A DNA stretch of 34,916 nucleotides from JBLHOS01 sp047623825 (lineage in GTDB: Bacteria; Pseudomonadota; Alphaproteobacteria; Rhodobacterales; Rhodobacteraceae): assembly GCA_047623825.1 (NCBI GenBank), contig JBLHOS010000023.1, forward strand, positions 1 to 34,916, in the 5' to 3' direction. Positions within the stretch are counted from its first letter, which is position 1. Every line of letters begins with the position of its first letter. Of this stretch, positions 24,910-32,259 are shown in pieces. The notes beneath the pieces were generated by a model, which saw only the letters and a program-made list of their open reading frames with translations, ran no database searches and was not told the origin of the DNA. The position numbers and the translations under genes are program-made.

Positions 24910-27735
24910 ATGGAAAAGATGTTCAACGCGGCTGAGGCCGAACCTCGGCTATATGCAGCATGGGAAGAGGCGAAAGCCTTTGCTGCGGGCGCAAATGCCA
25001 AGCCGGGCGCCGAAAGCTTTTGCATCATGATCCCGCCGCCCAATGTGACGGGGTCCTTGCATGTGGGCCATGCGTTCAACAACACCTTGCAAGACATCTT
25101 GGTTCGTTGGCACAGGATGCGCGGCTTTGACACGCTTTGGCAGCCGGGGCAGGACCACGCCGGGATCGCCACACAGATGGTCGTAGAGCGCAAACTGGCA
25201 GCCGAGGGGGAGATGACCCGCGCTGAGATGGGCCGCGACGCGTTCTTGAAGAAAGTCTGGGACTGGAAGGCTGAGTCCGGTGGCACGATCATCAATCAGC
25301 TCAAGCGTCTTGGCGCCTCATGTGACTGGGACCGTAACGCGTTTACCATGTCCGGTGCGCCCGGCGCCCCTGCAGGTGAAGAGGGCAATTTCCACGATGC
25401 CGTGATCAAGGTCTTTGTCGAAATGTACCATAAGGGCTACATCTATCGCGGCAAGCGGCTGGTAAACTGGGACCCACATTTTGAGACTGCGATCTCGGAT
25501 CTTGAGGTTGAGAACACGGATGTTGCGGGCCACATGTGGCATTTCAAATACCCGCTCGCCGGTGGTGTGACCTATGAATACATCGAAAAAGATGAGGACG
25601 GGATTGTCACATTGCGTGAGACGCGCGATTACATCTCAATCGCGACGACGCGGCCCGAAACGATGCTGGGCGATGGGGCGGTTGCAGTCCATCGCGACGA
25701 CGCACGTTATGCGTCCATCGTTGGCAAACTATGCGAAATTCCAGTGGGCCCGAAAGAGCATCGTCGCCTGATCCCGATCATCACCGACGAATACCCCGAT
25801 ATGAACTTTGGCTCGGGTGCCGTTAAAATCACCGGCGCGCATGATTTGAACGACTACGGCGTGGCCCAGCGCAACAACATCCCGTTGTACCGGCTGATGG
25901 ATACCAAGGCGCATCTGCGCGACGATGGTGCTCCCTACGCAGAAGCCGCCGAAAAGGCGAAAGCGATTGTTGAAGGTGGCGATTGGGATATCGCGTCGGT
26001 CGATGAGGTTAATCTGGTACCTGACGAATATCGCGGCTTGGACCGGTTTGAGTGCCGGGCGCGGGTGGTCGCGGATATCGACGCCGAAGGCCTGATGATC
26101 ATGGTCGAGGACAAGACCATCACCCAACCGTTTGGTGACCGATCCAAAGTGGTGATTGAGCCGATGTTGACCGACCAGTGGTTCGTCGACACCGCCAAAA
26201 TTGTTGAGCCAGCACTAGAAGCAGTCCGCGATGGGCGCACCCGGATCATCCCAGAGCAGCACCGCAAAGTGTATTTCAACTGGCTAGAGAACATTGAGCC
26301 ATGGACGATCTCGCGGCAGCTATGGTGGGGTCATCAGATCCCGGTTTGGTATGATGAGGACGGCAACCAATATTGCGCAGCATCCGAAGCGGACGCCATT
26401 GCACAATCAGGCGGCATGACCCTGACGCGCGACCCCGATGTCCTCGACACATGGTTCTCGTCAGGCCTTTGGCCCATCGGCACGCTGGGCTGGCCCGAAG
26501 ATACCGATGAGATGAAACGCTACTTCCCGACCTCTACCTTGATCACCGCGTTTGACATCATCTTTTTCTGGGTTGCGCGGATGATGATGATGCAGCTGGC
26601 AGTCGTCAAAGAGGTCCCGTTCAAGGATGTTTATGTCCATGCATTGGTCCGCGACGAACAGGGCCGCAAGATGTCGAAATCTATCGGCAACGTGCTTGAC
26701 CCGCTGGATCTGATCGATGAATTCGGCACCGACGCCCTGCGCTTTACGCTGGCGTCTATGGCCGCCATGGGCCGCGACATCAAGTTGAGCAAGGACCGAA
26801 TCCAAGGCTACCGGAATTTCGGAACCAAGCTGTGGAATGCCGCGCGCTTTGCTGAGATGAACGAGTGCAAGCCAAGCGCTGATTTTGATCCAACATCGGT
26901 CACCCAAACGGTGAACCGCTGGATCATCGGTGAAATGGTCAGTGCGCGCATCGCCCATGATGACGCGTTAGCGGCCTACAGGTTCAATGACGCGGCAAAC
27001 GGGCTCTATGCGAATGTCTGGGGTAAGGTTTGTGACTGGTATCTGGAATTCTCAAAACCATTGTTTTTCAGTGGTGACGAAGAGGTCATCACTGAAACCC
27101 GCGCAACAATGGCCTGGGTCATCGATCAATGCCTGATCTTGCTGCACCCAACCATGCCGTTCATCACCGAGGAGCTTTGGGGGCAGATCGCGCCACGTGA
27201 CAAGCAGCTGATCCATGGAGATTGGCCGACATATGGCCCTGAGCTGATCGATGCAGATGCGGATCGCGAGATGAATTGGGTGATCGGCCTGATCGAAGAG
27301 ATCCGGTCAGTTCGCGCCCAGATGCATGTCCCCGCAGGCCTGAAGATCCCACTTTTGCAAGCTGAGCTGGACGCCAAGGGTCAGGCATCATGGGACCGTA
27401 ATGCCGCGATGATCACCCGTATGGCGCGGATCGAAAGCGTCACACCAATCGATGCTCTGCCCAAAGGGGCTGTGACGATCGCCGTTGAGGGGGCCGTCTT
27501 TGGCCTACCATTGGCCGACATCATCGATGTAGCGGAGGAAAAGGCGCGTTTGGAGAAAGTTCTGGGCAAATTAGCCAAAGAGTTGGGTGGATTGCGCGGC
27601 CGGTTGAAGAACCCGAAATTTGCCGAAAGCGCGCCGGCCGAAGTGGTGGCAGAAACCCGGGCAAATCTGGTCGCCCGCGAAGAAGAAGAGGCCAAGATCC
27701 TGGCAGCAATGGCCAGATTGGCGGAACTGGGTTGA
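24910..27735 (+). CDS. valS: Valyl-tRNA synthetase
   Basis: This 941-residue class I aminoacyl-tRNA synthetase charges tRNA-Val. The HIGH motif is PPNVTGSLHVGHAFNNT (HVGH at 51-54), and KMSKS is at 587-591 in RKMSKSIGNVLDPLD. The CP1 editing domain, with TTRPETMLGDGAVAVH, lies between. DTWFSSGLWP is typical of ValS, and the C-terminal coiled coil (EEKARLEKVLGKLAKELGGL) is the tRNA-binding arm unique to ValS. Length is normal. It is divergent from the CoxL-like gene across about 200 bases with no convincing promoter signature. Confidence 0.97.
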   Translation: MEKMFNAAEAEPRLYAAWEEAKAFAAGANAKPGAESFCIMIPPPNVTGSLHVGHAFNNTLQDILVRWHRMRGFDTLWQPGQDHAGIATQMVVERKLAAEGEMTRAEMGRDAFLKKVWDWKAESGGTIINQLKRLGASCDWDRNAFTMSGAPGAPAGEEGNFHDAVIKVFVEMYHKGYIYRGKRLVNWDPHFETAISDLEVENTDVAGHMWHFKYPLAGGVTYEYIEKDEDGIVTLRETRDYISIATTRPETMLGDGAVAVHRDDARYASIVGKLCEIPVGPKEHRRLIPIITDEYPDMNFGSGAVKITGAHDLNDYGVAQRNNIPLYRLMDTKAHLRDDGAPYAEAAEKAKAIVEGGDWDIASVDEVNLVPDEYRGLDRFECRARVVADIDAEGLMIMVEDKTITQPFGDRSKVVIEPMLTDQWFVDTAKIVEPALEAVRDGRTRIIPEQHRKVYFNWLENIEPWTISRQLWWGHQIPVWYDEDGNQYCAASEADAIAQSGGMTLTRDPDVLDTWFSSGLWPIGTLGWPEDTDEMKRYFPTSTLITAFDIIFFWVARMMMMQLAVVKEVPFKDVYVHALVRDEQGRKMSKSIGNVLDPLDLIDEFGTDALRFTLASMAAMGRDIKLSKDRIQGYRNFGTKLWNAARFAEMNECKPSADFDPTSVTQTVNRWIIGEMVSARIAHDDALAAYRFNDAANGLYANVWGKVCDWYLEFSKPLFFSGDEEVITETRATMAWVIDQCLILLHPTMPFITEELWGQIAPRDKQLIHGDWPTYGPELIDADADREMNWVIGLIEEIRSVRAQMHVPAGLKIPLLQAELDAKGQASWDRNAAMITRMARIESVTPIDALPKGAVTIAVEGAVFGLPLADIIDVAEEKARLEKVLGKLAKELGGLRGRLKNPKFAESAPAEVVAETRANLVAREEEEAKILAAMARLAELG

Positions 27736-27738
27736 CGC

Positions 27739-27776
27739 GTGTGGGGCGCGCGTTTGCGCGCTGCGACGTCGCACAC
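27739..27776 (+). terminator. Stem-loop cluster after valS, possible terminator
   Basis: GCGCGC (27746-27751) and GCGCGC (27756-27761) pair around GTTT, the palindrome GCGACGTCGC follows at 27763-27772, and GTGTG (27739-27743) can pair with CACAC (27772-27776). No T-run follows, so a Rho-independent terminator is not certain, but the position right after the valS stop fits. Confidence 0.35.
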
Positions 27777-27790
27777 TCAGGGACGGTTTG

Positions 27791-27833
27791 ACAAAAAAAT
27801 GCCTCCGGCGGGAATATTTGGGGAATAAGGAAG
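27791..27833 (+). repeat. Rhodobacteraceae-type intergenic motif (A-run, CCTCCGGCGGG, AATATTT)
   Basis: An A-run is followed by GCCTCCGGCGGGAATATTT and a purine-rich tail with GGAAG. From memory, this pattern recurs in intergenic regions of many Rhodobacteraceae genomes, often just ahead of a gene. Its function is unknown to me. It sits between valS and the aminotransferase gene. Confidence 0.5.
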
Positions 27834-27915
27834 CTTGGGAGATCTTTGGCGAAGGGTGGGCCACGGATGGCTAAACGCCCTTGCACAGCGCCTGCGTTTG
27901 GGGTCTTTCAGGGTT

Positions 27916-29022
27916 ATGACTGGTCCTAGATACACCCCGCTTGTCCAATCGCTTCCGGCGTCTGTTCCGTTTGTCGGTCCCGAATCGCAGGAGCGCGCCC
28001 ATGGCAAACGCTTTGCTGCCCGGATTGGGGCAAATGAAAGCGTCTTTGGCCCCTCCCCTCGTGTGATAGAGGCCATTGCGTCTGCCGCGCATGACGCTTG
28101 GATGTACGGCGATCCAGAGGTGTTTGAGCTGCGCCAAGCCCTGGCCCAACACCACGATATCGCGATGGAAAATATCGTTGTGGGCGAAGGCATTGATGGG
28201 CTGTTAAGCTATCTGGTGCGGATGTTGGTGGAGCCGGGCGATGCAGTCGTCACCTCTGATGGGGCCTATCCAACGTTTAATTTTCATGTATCCGGATTTG
28301 GTGGCGTTCTGCACAAGACCGCCTATCTGGGGGACTATGAGGACCCGCAAGCATTGCTCTTTAAAGCGCGCGAGACCGGGGCCAAACTGATCTATCTGGC
28401 CAATCCTGACAATCCGATGGGCAGTTGGCACAGTGCAGATGTGCTGCAGCAAATGATCAACGACGTCCCGGAAGGATGCGTTTTGGTCTTGGACGAAGCC
28501 TATTGCGACACAGCACCGGCCGACGCGATCCCACTACTGGATATGACAGCCCGCAACGTCATCCGGATGCGCACGTTTTCAAAAGCTTATGGGCTGGCAG
28601 GGCTACGTGTAGGATATGCATTGGGTGCGCCGGATCTGATCAATGGGTTCAATAAGGTGCGCAATCATTTCGGCTTGGGTCGGGTGTCGCAGATCGCGGC
28701 ACTGACAGCCCTTCAAGATCAGGAATATCTGATTCAGACTGTGGACCGGATCAAAGTAGCGCGACAACGCCTGACCGAGATTGCCGCCAAAAACAGTCTG
28801 CAGGCCCTGCCATCGGCGACAAATTTCGTAACAATCGATTGTGGGCGCGACGGCACATTCGCCCGCGCGGTACTGGCCAGCCTAATCGCGCAAGGCGTCT
28901 TTGTCCGGATGCCGTTTGCGCCACCACAAGATCGCTGTATCCGCGTGTCCTGCGCCCCAGAGGCCGATCTTGAAATCTTTGCACGCGCGTTGCCCAAGGC
29001 CTTGGCACAAGCCGCCAGTTAG
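27916..29022 (+). CDS. PLP-dependent aminotransferase, HisC-like (fold type I)
   Basis: The ATG at 27916 with GGG just upstream gives 368 residues; the longer frame to 27835 runs into the intergenic motif. The protein is a class I/II aminotransferase of the histidinol-phosphate type: ARIGANESVFGPSP near residue 40, YGDPEVFELRQALA, GEGIDGLLSYL, LANPDNPMGSW, VLDEAYCDT, and the Schiff-base lysine K223 in RTFSKAYGLAGLRVGY. The last arginine motif is CIRVSCAP. Substrate is not fixed: histidinol phosphate or an aromatic or other amino acid are all possible. Its stop overlaps the stop of the converging glyoxylate aminotransferase. Confidence 0.87.
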   Translation: MTGPRYTPLVQSLPASVPFVGPESQERAHGKRFAARIGANESVFGPSPRVIEAIASAAHDAWMYGDPEVFELRQALAQHHDIAMENIVVGEGIDGLLSYLVRMLVEPGDAVVTSDGAYPTFNFHVSGFGGVLHKTAYLGDYEDPQALLFKARETGAKLIYLANPDNPMGSWHSADVLQQMINDVPEGCVLVLDEAYCDTAPADAIPLLDMTARNVIRMRTFSKAYGLAGLRVGYALGAPDLINGFNKVRNHFGLGRVSQIAALTALQDQEYLIQTVDRIKVARQRLTEIAAKNSLQALPSATNFVTIDCGRDGTFARAVLASLIAQGVFVRMPFAPPQDRCIRVSCAPEADLEIFARALPKALAQAAS

Positions 29023-30209
29023 CCGCCCGCGATCACAGTGGCGGCGGCATCAAGCCCACCTTTGCCGTGTGGGACACCCAAGGCTTTCATCCCCGCCTCT
29101 AGCGTGGCCAGCAGACCCAGAATCATTGGCGCGTTTACGTGGCCCATATGGCCTATGCGAAAGTAGCCTTCGGCATCCTCAGCCGGACGGCCAAGCGGGA
29201 TACCCAAGGTCAATCCAGCCTCAGACGTGACCCAGCTGCGCAATTGTGTGCCGTAAGTGCCGCCCAAAGTAACCGAGGACACGGCATGGCTGCGCTTGGT
29301 GGGATCGGCGATGTTCATTCGGGCCGGACCATCCAGGCCCCATGCATCAACCGCCGCCCAGATCGAGCGGGCCAAGGTCGCGTGACGCGCCCAGACATGC
29401 GCCATCCCCTCTTCGTGTACGATCATATTTAGCGCCTCACGCAAGCCAAACAGATGATGCGTTGGGGCAGTTCCACAAAAATACATGTAGAATTCTTTCT
29501 CAGAGACGCGTGGGCGCCAGTCCCAATACGGCGTCACCATATTGGCTGTCTCTCGGGCGCGGTCGGCCTTCTCAGAAAAATAGACAAACGACAGGCCTGG
29601 CGGGGTCATCAGACCCTTTTGGCTGCCAGTCACCATGACATCGACGCCCCAGTCATCCATATGAAATTCATCACAGGCGAGGCAGGCGATATTGTCGGAA
29701 AACAGCATTGCGGGGTGGTCGGCGGCGTCCAACGTCTTGCGCAAGCCGTGGATATCGTTCTTGACCGAGCTGGATGTGTCGACATGGACAGCCAGAACCG
29801 CCTTGATCTGGTGATCTTTGTCCTCAGCCAGCGCTGCTGTGACGCGGGCCATATCGATGTCACTTTCCAGACCAAAGTCGATGATCTGCACGTCCGCCCC
29901 TAGGCGCGCCGCCATCTCACCCCAACCCAGACAAAAGCGTCCCGTTCCAAGGACCAAGATCCGATCACCGCGCGAGAGGGTGTTGGTCAACGCTGCCTCC
30001 CAGGCGCCGTGGCCGTTGGCGATGTAGATCGCGACGTTTTTGGTTGTGTCGGCAACGGTGCGCAAGTCGGGGATCAGGCCCTTGGCCATCTCAACCAATG
30101 GACCCGTATAGATATTGGGTGATGCCTGATGCATAGCCTGCAGAACCCGGTCCGGCATGACCGATGGGCCGGGAATGGCAAGATAGTGACGACCGTTTGC
30201 GAGGCTCAT
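29019..30209 (-). CDS. Serine/alanine-glyoxylate aminotransferase family protein
   Basis: This 396-residue class V PLP enzyme begins RHYLAIPGPSVMPDRVLQAM, typical of the family. IYIANGHGAWEAALTN forms the cofactor phosphate cradle. SDNIACLACDEFHMDDWGVDV carries the cofactor-binding aspartate. TGSQKGLMTPPGLSF contains the Schiff-base lysine K198. The C-terminus has YFRIGHMGHVN with the substrate arginine. Such enzymes interconvert glyoxylate and glycine with serine or alanine, as in the serine cycle or photorespiration-like salvage. The usual serine-serine-leucine stretch after the aspartate (VSSLG) is here NIACLAC, so donor preference could differ. Confidence 0.9.
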   Translation of the reverse strand: MSLANGRHYLAIPGPSVMPDRVLQAMHQASPNIYTGPLVEMAKGLIPDLRTVADTTKNVAIYIANGHGAWEAALTNTLSRGDRILVLGTGRFCLGWGEMAARLGADVQIIDFGLESDIDMARVTAALAEDKDHQIKAVLAVHVDTSSSVKNDIHGLRKTLDAADHPAMLFSDNIACLACDEFHMDDWGVDVMVTGSQKGLMTPPGLSFVYFSEKADRARETANMVTPYWDWRPRVSEKEFYMYFCGTAPTHHLFGLREALNMIVHEEGMAHVWARHATLARSIWAAVDAWGLDGPARMNIADPTKRSHAVSSVTLGGTYGTQLRSWVTSEAGLTLGIPLGRPAEDAEGYFRIGHMGHVNAPMILGLLATLEAGMKALGVPHGKGGLDAAATVIAGG

Positions 30210-30260
30210 GCAGAAATTCCTTTTGCGACCAGAAAGGATTAGATCGCTGATGTTCCGCGG

Positions 30261-30950
30261 TCAATCAGGTCTGTGATATCGCGCGGCCAATCGATCTGGT
30301 GACGCACCGATTTTGTAGCGAAACAGCGTCCACAGATTGGCGGCCGCCCGGCGCATCCAGCCATCAGCCTCAAACCGGGTGGCTGAGGTTTCGGCAAACG
30401 TATTTAAGTTTTTAAGTTTTCCTTTCAAAGACTTGGCGATTTCAACGTCCTCCATCAAGGGCAGATCGCGATAGCCGCCGATCCTGTCATATAGCACGCG
30501 GGACATCAGCAACCCTTGATCACCATATGGCAGCCCAAACCATTGAGATCGCAGGTTTGCACCGGCAGCCACCAAAGCGGCGCCTTTTTGAGCACTGCGA
30601 AATCGCAATGTGAAGTAACCGGCCATTTCAGGCGTTGTATTCATGTGCTGCAAGGCAATCGCCGCCCAACCCGGGGCCAGATGCGTATCGGCATGCAAAA
30701 ACAGCATCCATGGGCTTTGCGCGCGCAACGCGCCGCGGTGCAATTGGCCGCCACGCCCGGCGGGACCGATCACCAAGACAGCGCCCGCAGCTTCAGCCAG
30801 TTCATCGATCTGGTCGACAGAGCCGCCATCGCTTAAGATCAGCTGCCCAATCAGACCCATTTCGACACCTTCCATCAACGCCTGCAGCGTCTGTGGCAGC
30901 TGATCAGTCGCATTCAGCGTTGGGATGATGACACTAAGCGGCGCGGGCAT
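30261..30950 (-). CDS. TIGR04283-like GT2 glycosyltransferase
   Basis: This 229-residue family-2 glycosyltransferase has LSVIIPTLNATDQLPQTLQAL at the N-terminus, LILSDGGSVDQ, GPAGRGGQLHRGA, and the metal site MLFLHADTHLAPGW. GLPYGDQGLLMSR and LPLMEDVEIAKSLK complete the family pattern. This matches the TIGR04283 group, found near arsenosugar or photosynthesis-type gene clusters but with no firm substrate. It is the first gene left of a divergent pair with ygfZ (72 bases between), and lies near the glyoxylate aminotransferase gene on the same strand. Confidence 0.87.
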   Translation of the reverse strand: MPAPLSVIIPTLNATDQLPQTLQALMEGVEMGLIGQLILSDGGSVDQIDELAEAAGAVLVIGPAGRGGQLHRGALRAQSPWMLFLHADTHLAPGWAAIALQHMNTTPEMAGYFTLRFRSAQKGAALVAAGANLRSQWFGLPYGDQGLLMSRVLYDRIGGYRDLPLMEDVEIAKSLKGKLKNLNTFAETSATRFEADGWMRRAAANLWTLFRYKIGASPDRLAARYHRPD

Positions 30951-31022
30951 ATTCTTCTTGGGACATGGTGGATTGGGTCTGACCCCCCTATATTAGATTT
31001 GTACGAGAAACGGGAGTGGAAG

Positions 31023-31778
31023 ATGACGGCTGAGCGCGCAGAAGACCGGACAGTTCTGAAAATCGCAGGCGCCGACCGTGAGACGTTTTTGCATGGTCTG
31101 GTCAGTCGAGACCTGAAACCCCAAGGCTCTGGTCTGTCCTATGCGGCACTGCTTACGCCGCAAGGCAAATATCTAGCTGATTTCTTTTTGCTCAATTGTG
31201 GTGAGCACATCCTTTTAGATGTAAAAACCGATATCGCCGCGGCGGTGGCCAGACGTTTGACAATGTATCGGTTGCGCGCGGATGTTCAGATTGAGGATGC
31301 GGAATTGCCGGTCACGCGCGGATTGGGCGCGGCCCCGGAAGGCGCCTTTGACGATCCGCGCAGCCCTGCATTTGGATGGCGCGCCTATGGGCTGCCGGGT
31401 GCCGAGCCGACCATAGACTGGGACGCCCTTCGCGTGGCCCATTGCATCCCTGAGACCGGGGTCGAACTGATCGCCGATGAGAGTTATATTCTTGAGTTGG
31501 GATTTGAGCGGATGGACGGCGTTGATCACCGCAAAGGGTGCTACGTCGGCCAAGAAGTAACCGCGCGCATGAAGCACAAGACCGAATTGCGTAAAGGGCT
31601 GGTTCAGGTTGCAATAGATGGGTCTGCCGCAGTCGGCGCTGAGATTACAGCCGATGGAAAAACCGTTGGCACGCTTTTCACGCAATCGGGCGGGCAGGCA
31701 CTGGCCTATTTGCGGTTTGACCGCGCCCATGGTCCGATGCAAGCCGGTGACGCGCAGATCAGCTGGACCCCGACCTAG
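31023..31778 (+). CDS. ygfZ: Folate-binding Fe-S cluster assembly protein YgfZ
   Basis: The ATG at 31023 with GGAG at 31013-31016 is preferred over a TTG at 30999. The 251-residue protein belongs to the GcvT-like YgfZ/CAF17/IBA57 family, which uses folate in iron-sulfur cluster assembly. GADRETFLHGLVSRDL opens the family. The signature KGCYVGQEVTARMKHK starts at K171 with the conserved cysteine at 173. Length is slightly short of the E. coli protein, as usual in alphaproteobacteria. It converges closely on ogt, with only four bases between the stops. Confidence 0.93.
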   Translation: MTAERAEDRTVLKIAGADRETFLHGLVSRDLKPQGSGLSYAALLTPQGKYLADFFLLNCGEHILLDVKTDIAAAVARRLTMYRLRADVQIEDAELPVTRGLGAAPEGAFDDPRSPAFGWRAYGLPGAEPTIDWDALRVAHCIPETGVELIADESYILELGFERMDGVDHRKGCYVGQEVTARMKHKTELRKGLVQVAIDGSAAVGAEITADGKTVGTLFTQSGGQALAYLRFDRAHGPMQAGDAQISWTPT

Positions 31779-31782
31779 CCGG

Positions 31783-32238
31783 TCAAATCAACAGCGATGC
31801 CGCCCCTTCCAGTCGCAACAATCCAACCTTTGCGTCGATCCCGCCGCCCCCTGAAAATCCGCCCAAACCGGTCACCGCAAGCACCCTGTGGCACGGGATC
31901 ACGATCGGGATCGGATTGCCGCCACAGGCCTGCCCAATCGCCTGCGCCGAGACATCCAGTTCTTTTGCAAGATCACCATAAGTCTTTGTTTCACCGTATG
32001 GAATCTCGCAAAGGGCTGCATAGAATGCAGCCTGAAACACTGACGCGCGCGGCCTGATGGGTAGGTCAAATTTTTGCAAATCACCGGCGAAATACGCCTG
32101 AAGTTGTGCAATAGCACGGTACATGGTCGGGTCATCAGGGACATCAAGATGTGTCCGCCACTCCACCACAGTGACGGCCCCGTCATCGACAGTCACCGTC
32201 AAATTGCCCACAGGGCTGGACAGGCCACCCCGGATCAC
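31783..32238 (-). CDS. ogt: Methylated-DNA-protein cysteine methyltransferase
   Basis: This 151-residue protein repairs O6-alkylguanine by irreversible transfer to a cysteine. The active site PCHRV with C116 lies in PIPIVIPCHRVLAVTGLGGFSG. The helix-turn-helix FQAAFYAALCEIPYGETKTYGDLA precedes it. IGQACGGNPIP supplies the arginine-finger region in a slightly unusual form (usually AxxxNP). The start is a GTG at 32236-32238, with no clear ribosome binding site, 21 bases after the ileS stop. It may be translated by reinitiation from ileS. Confidence 0.92.
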   Translation of the reverse strand: MIRGGLSSPVGNLTVTVDDGAVTVVEWRTHLDVPDDPTMYRAIAQLQAYFAGDLQKFDLPIRPRASVFQAAFYAALCEIPYGETKTYGDLAKELDVSAQAIGQACGGNPIPIVIPCHRVLAVTGLGGFSGGGGIDAKVGLLRLEGAASLLI

Positions 32239-32259
32239 CGGAATGGCCGATTGGTTAGA

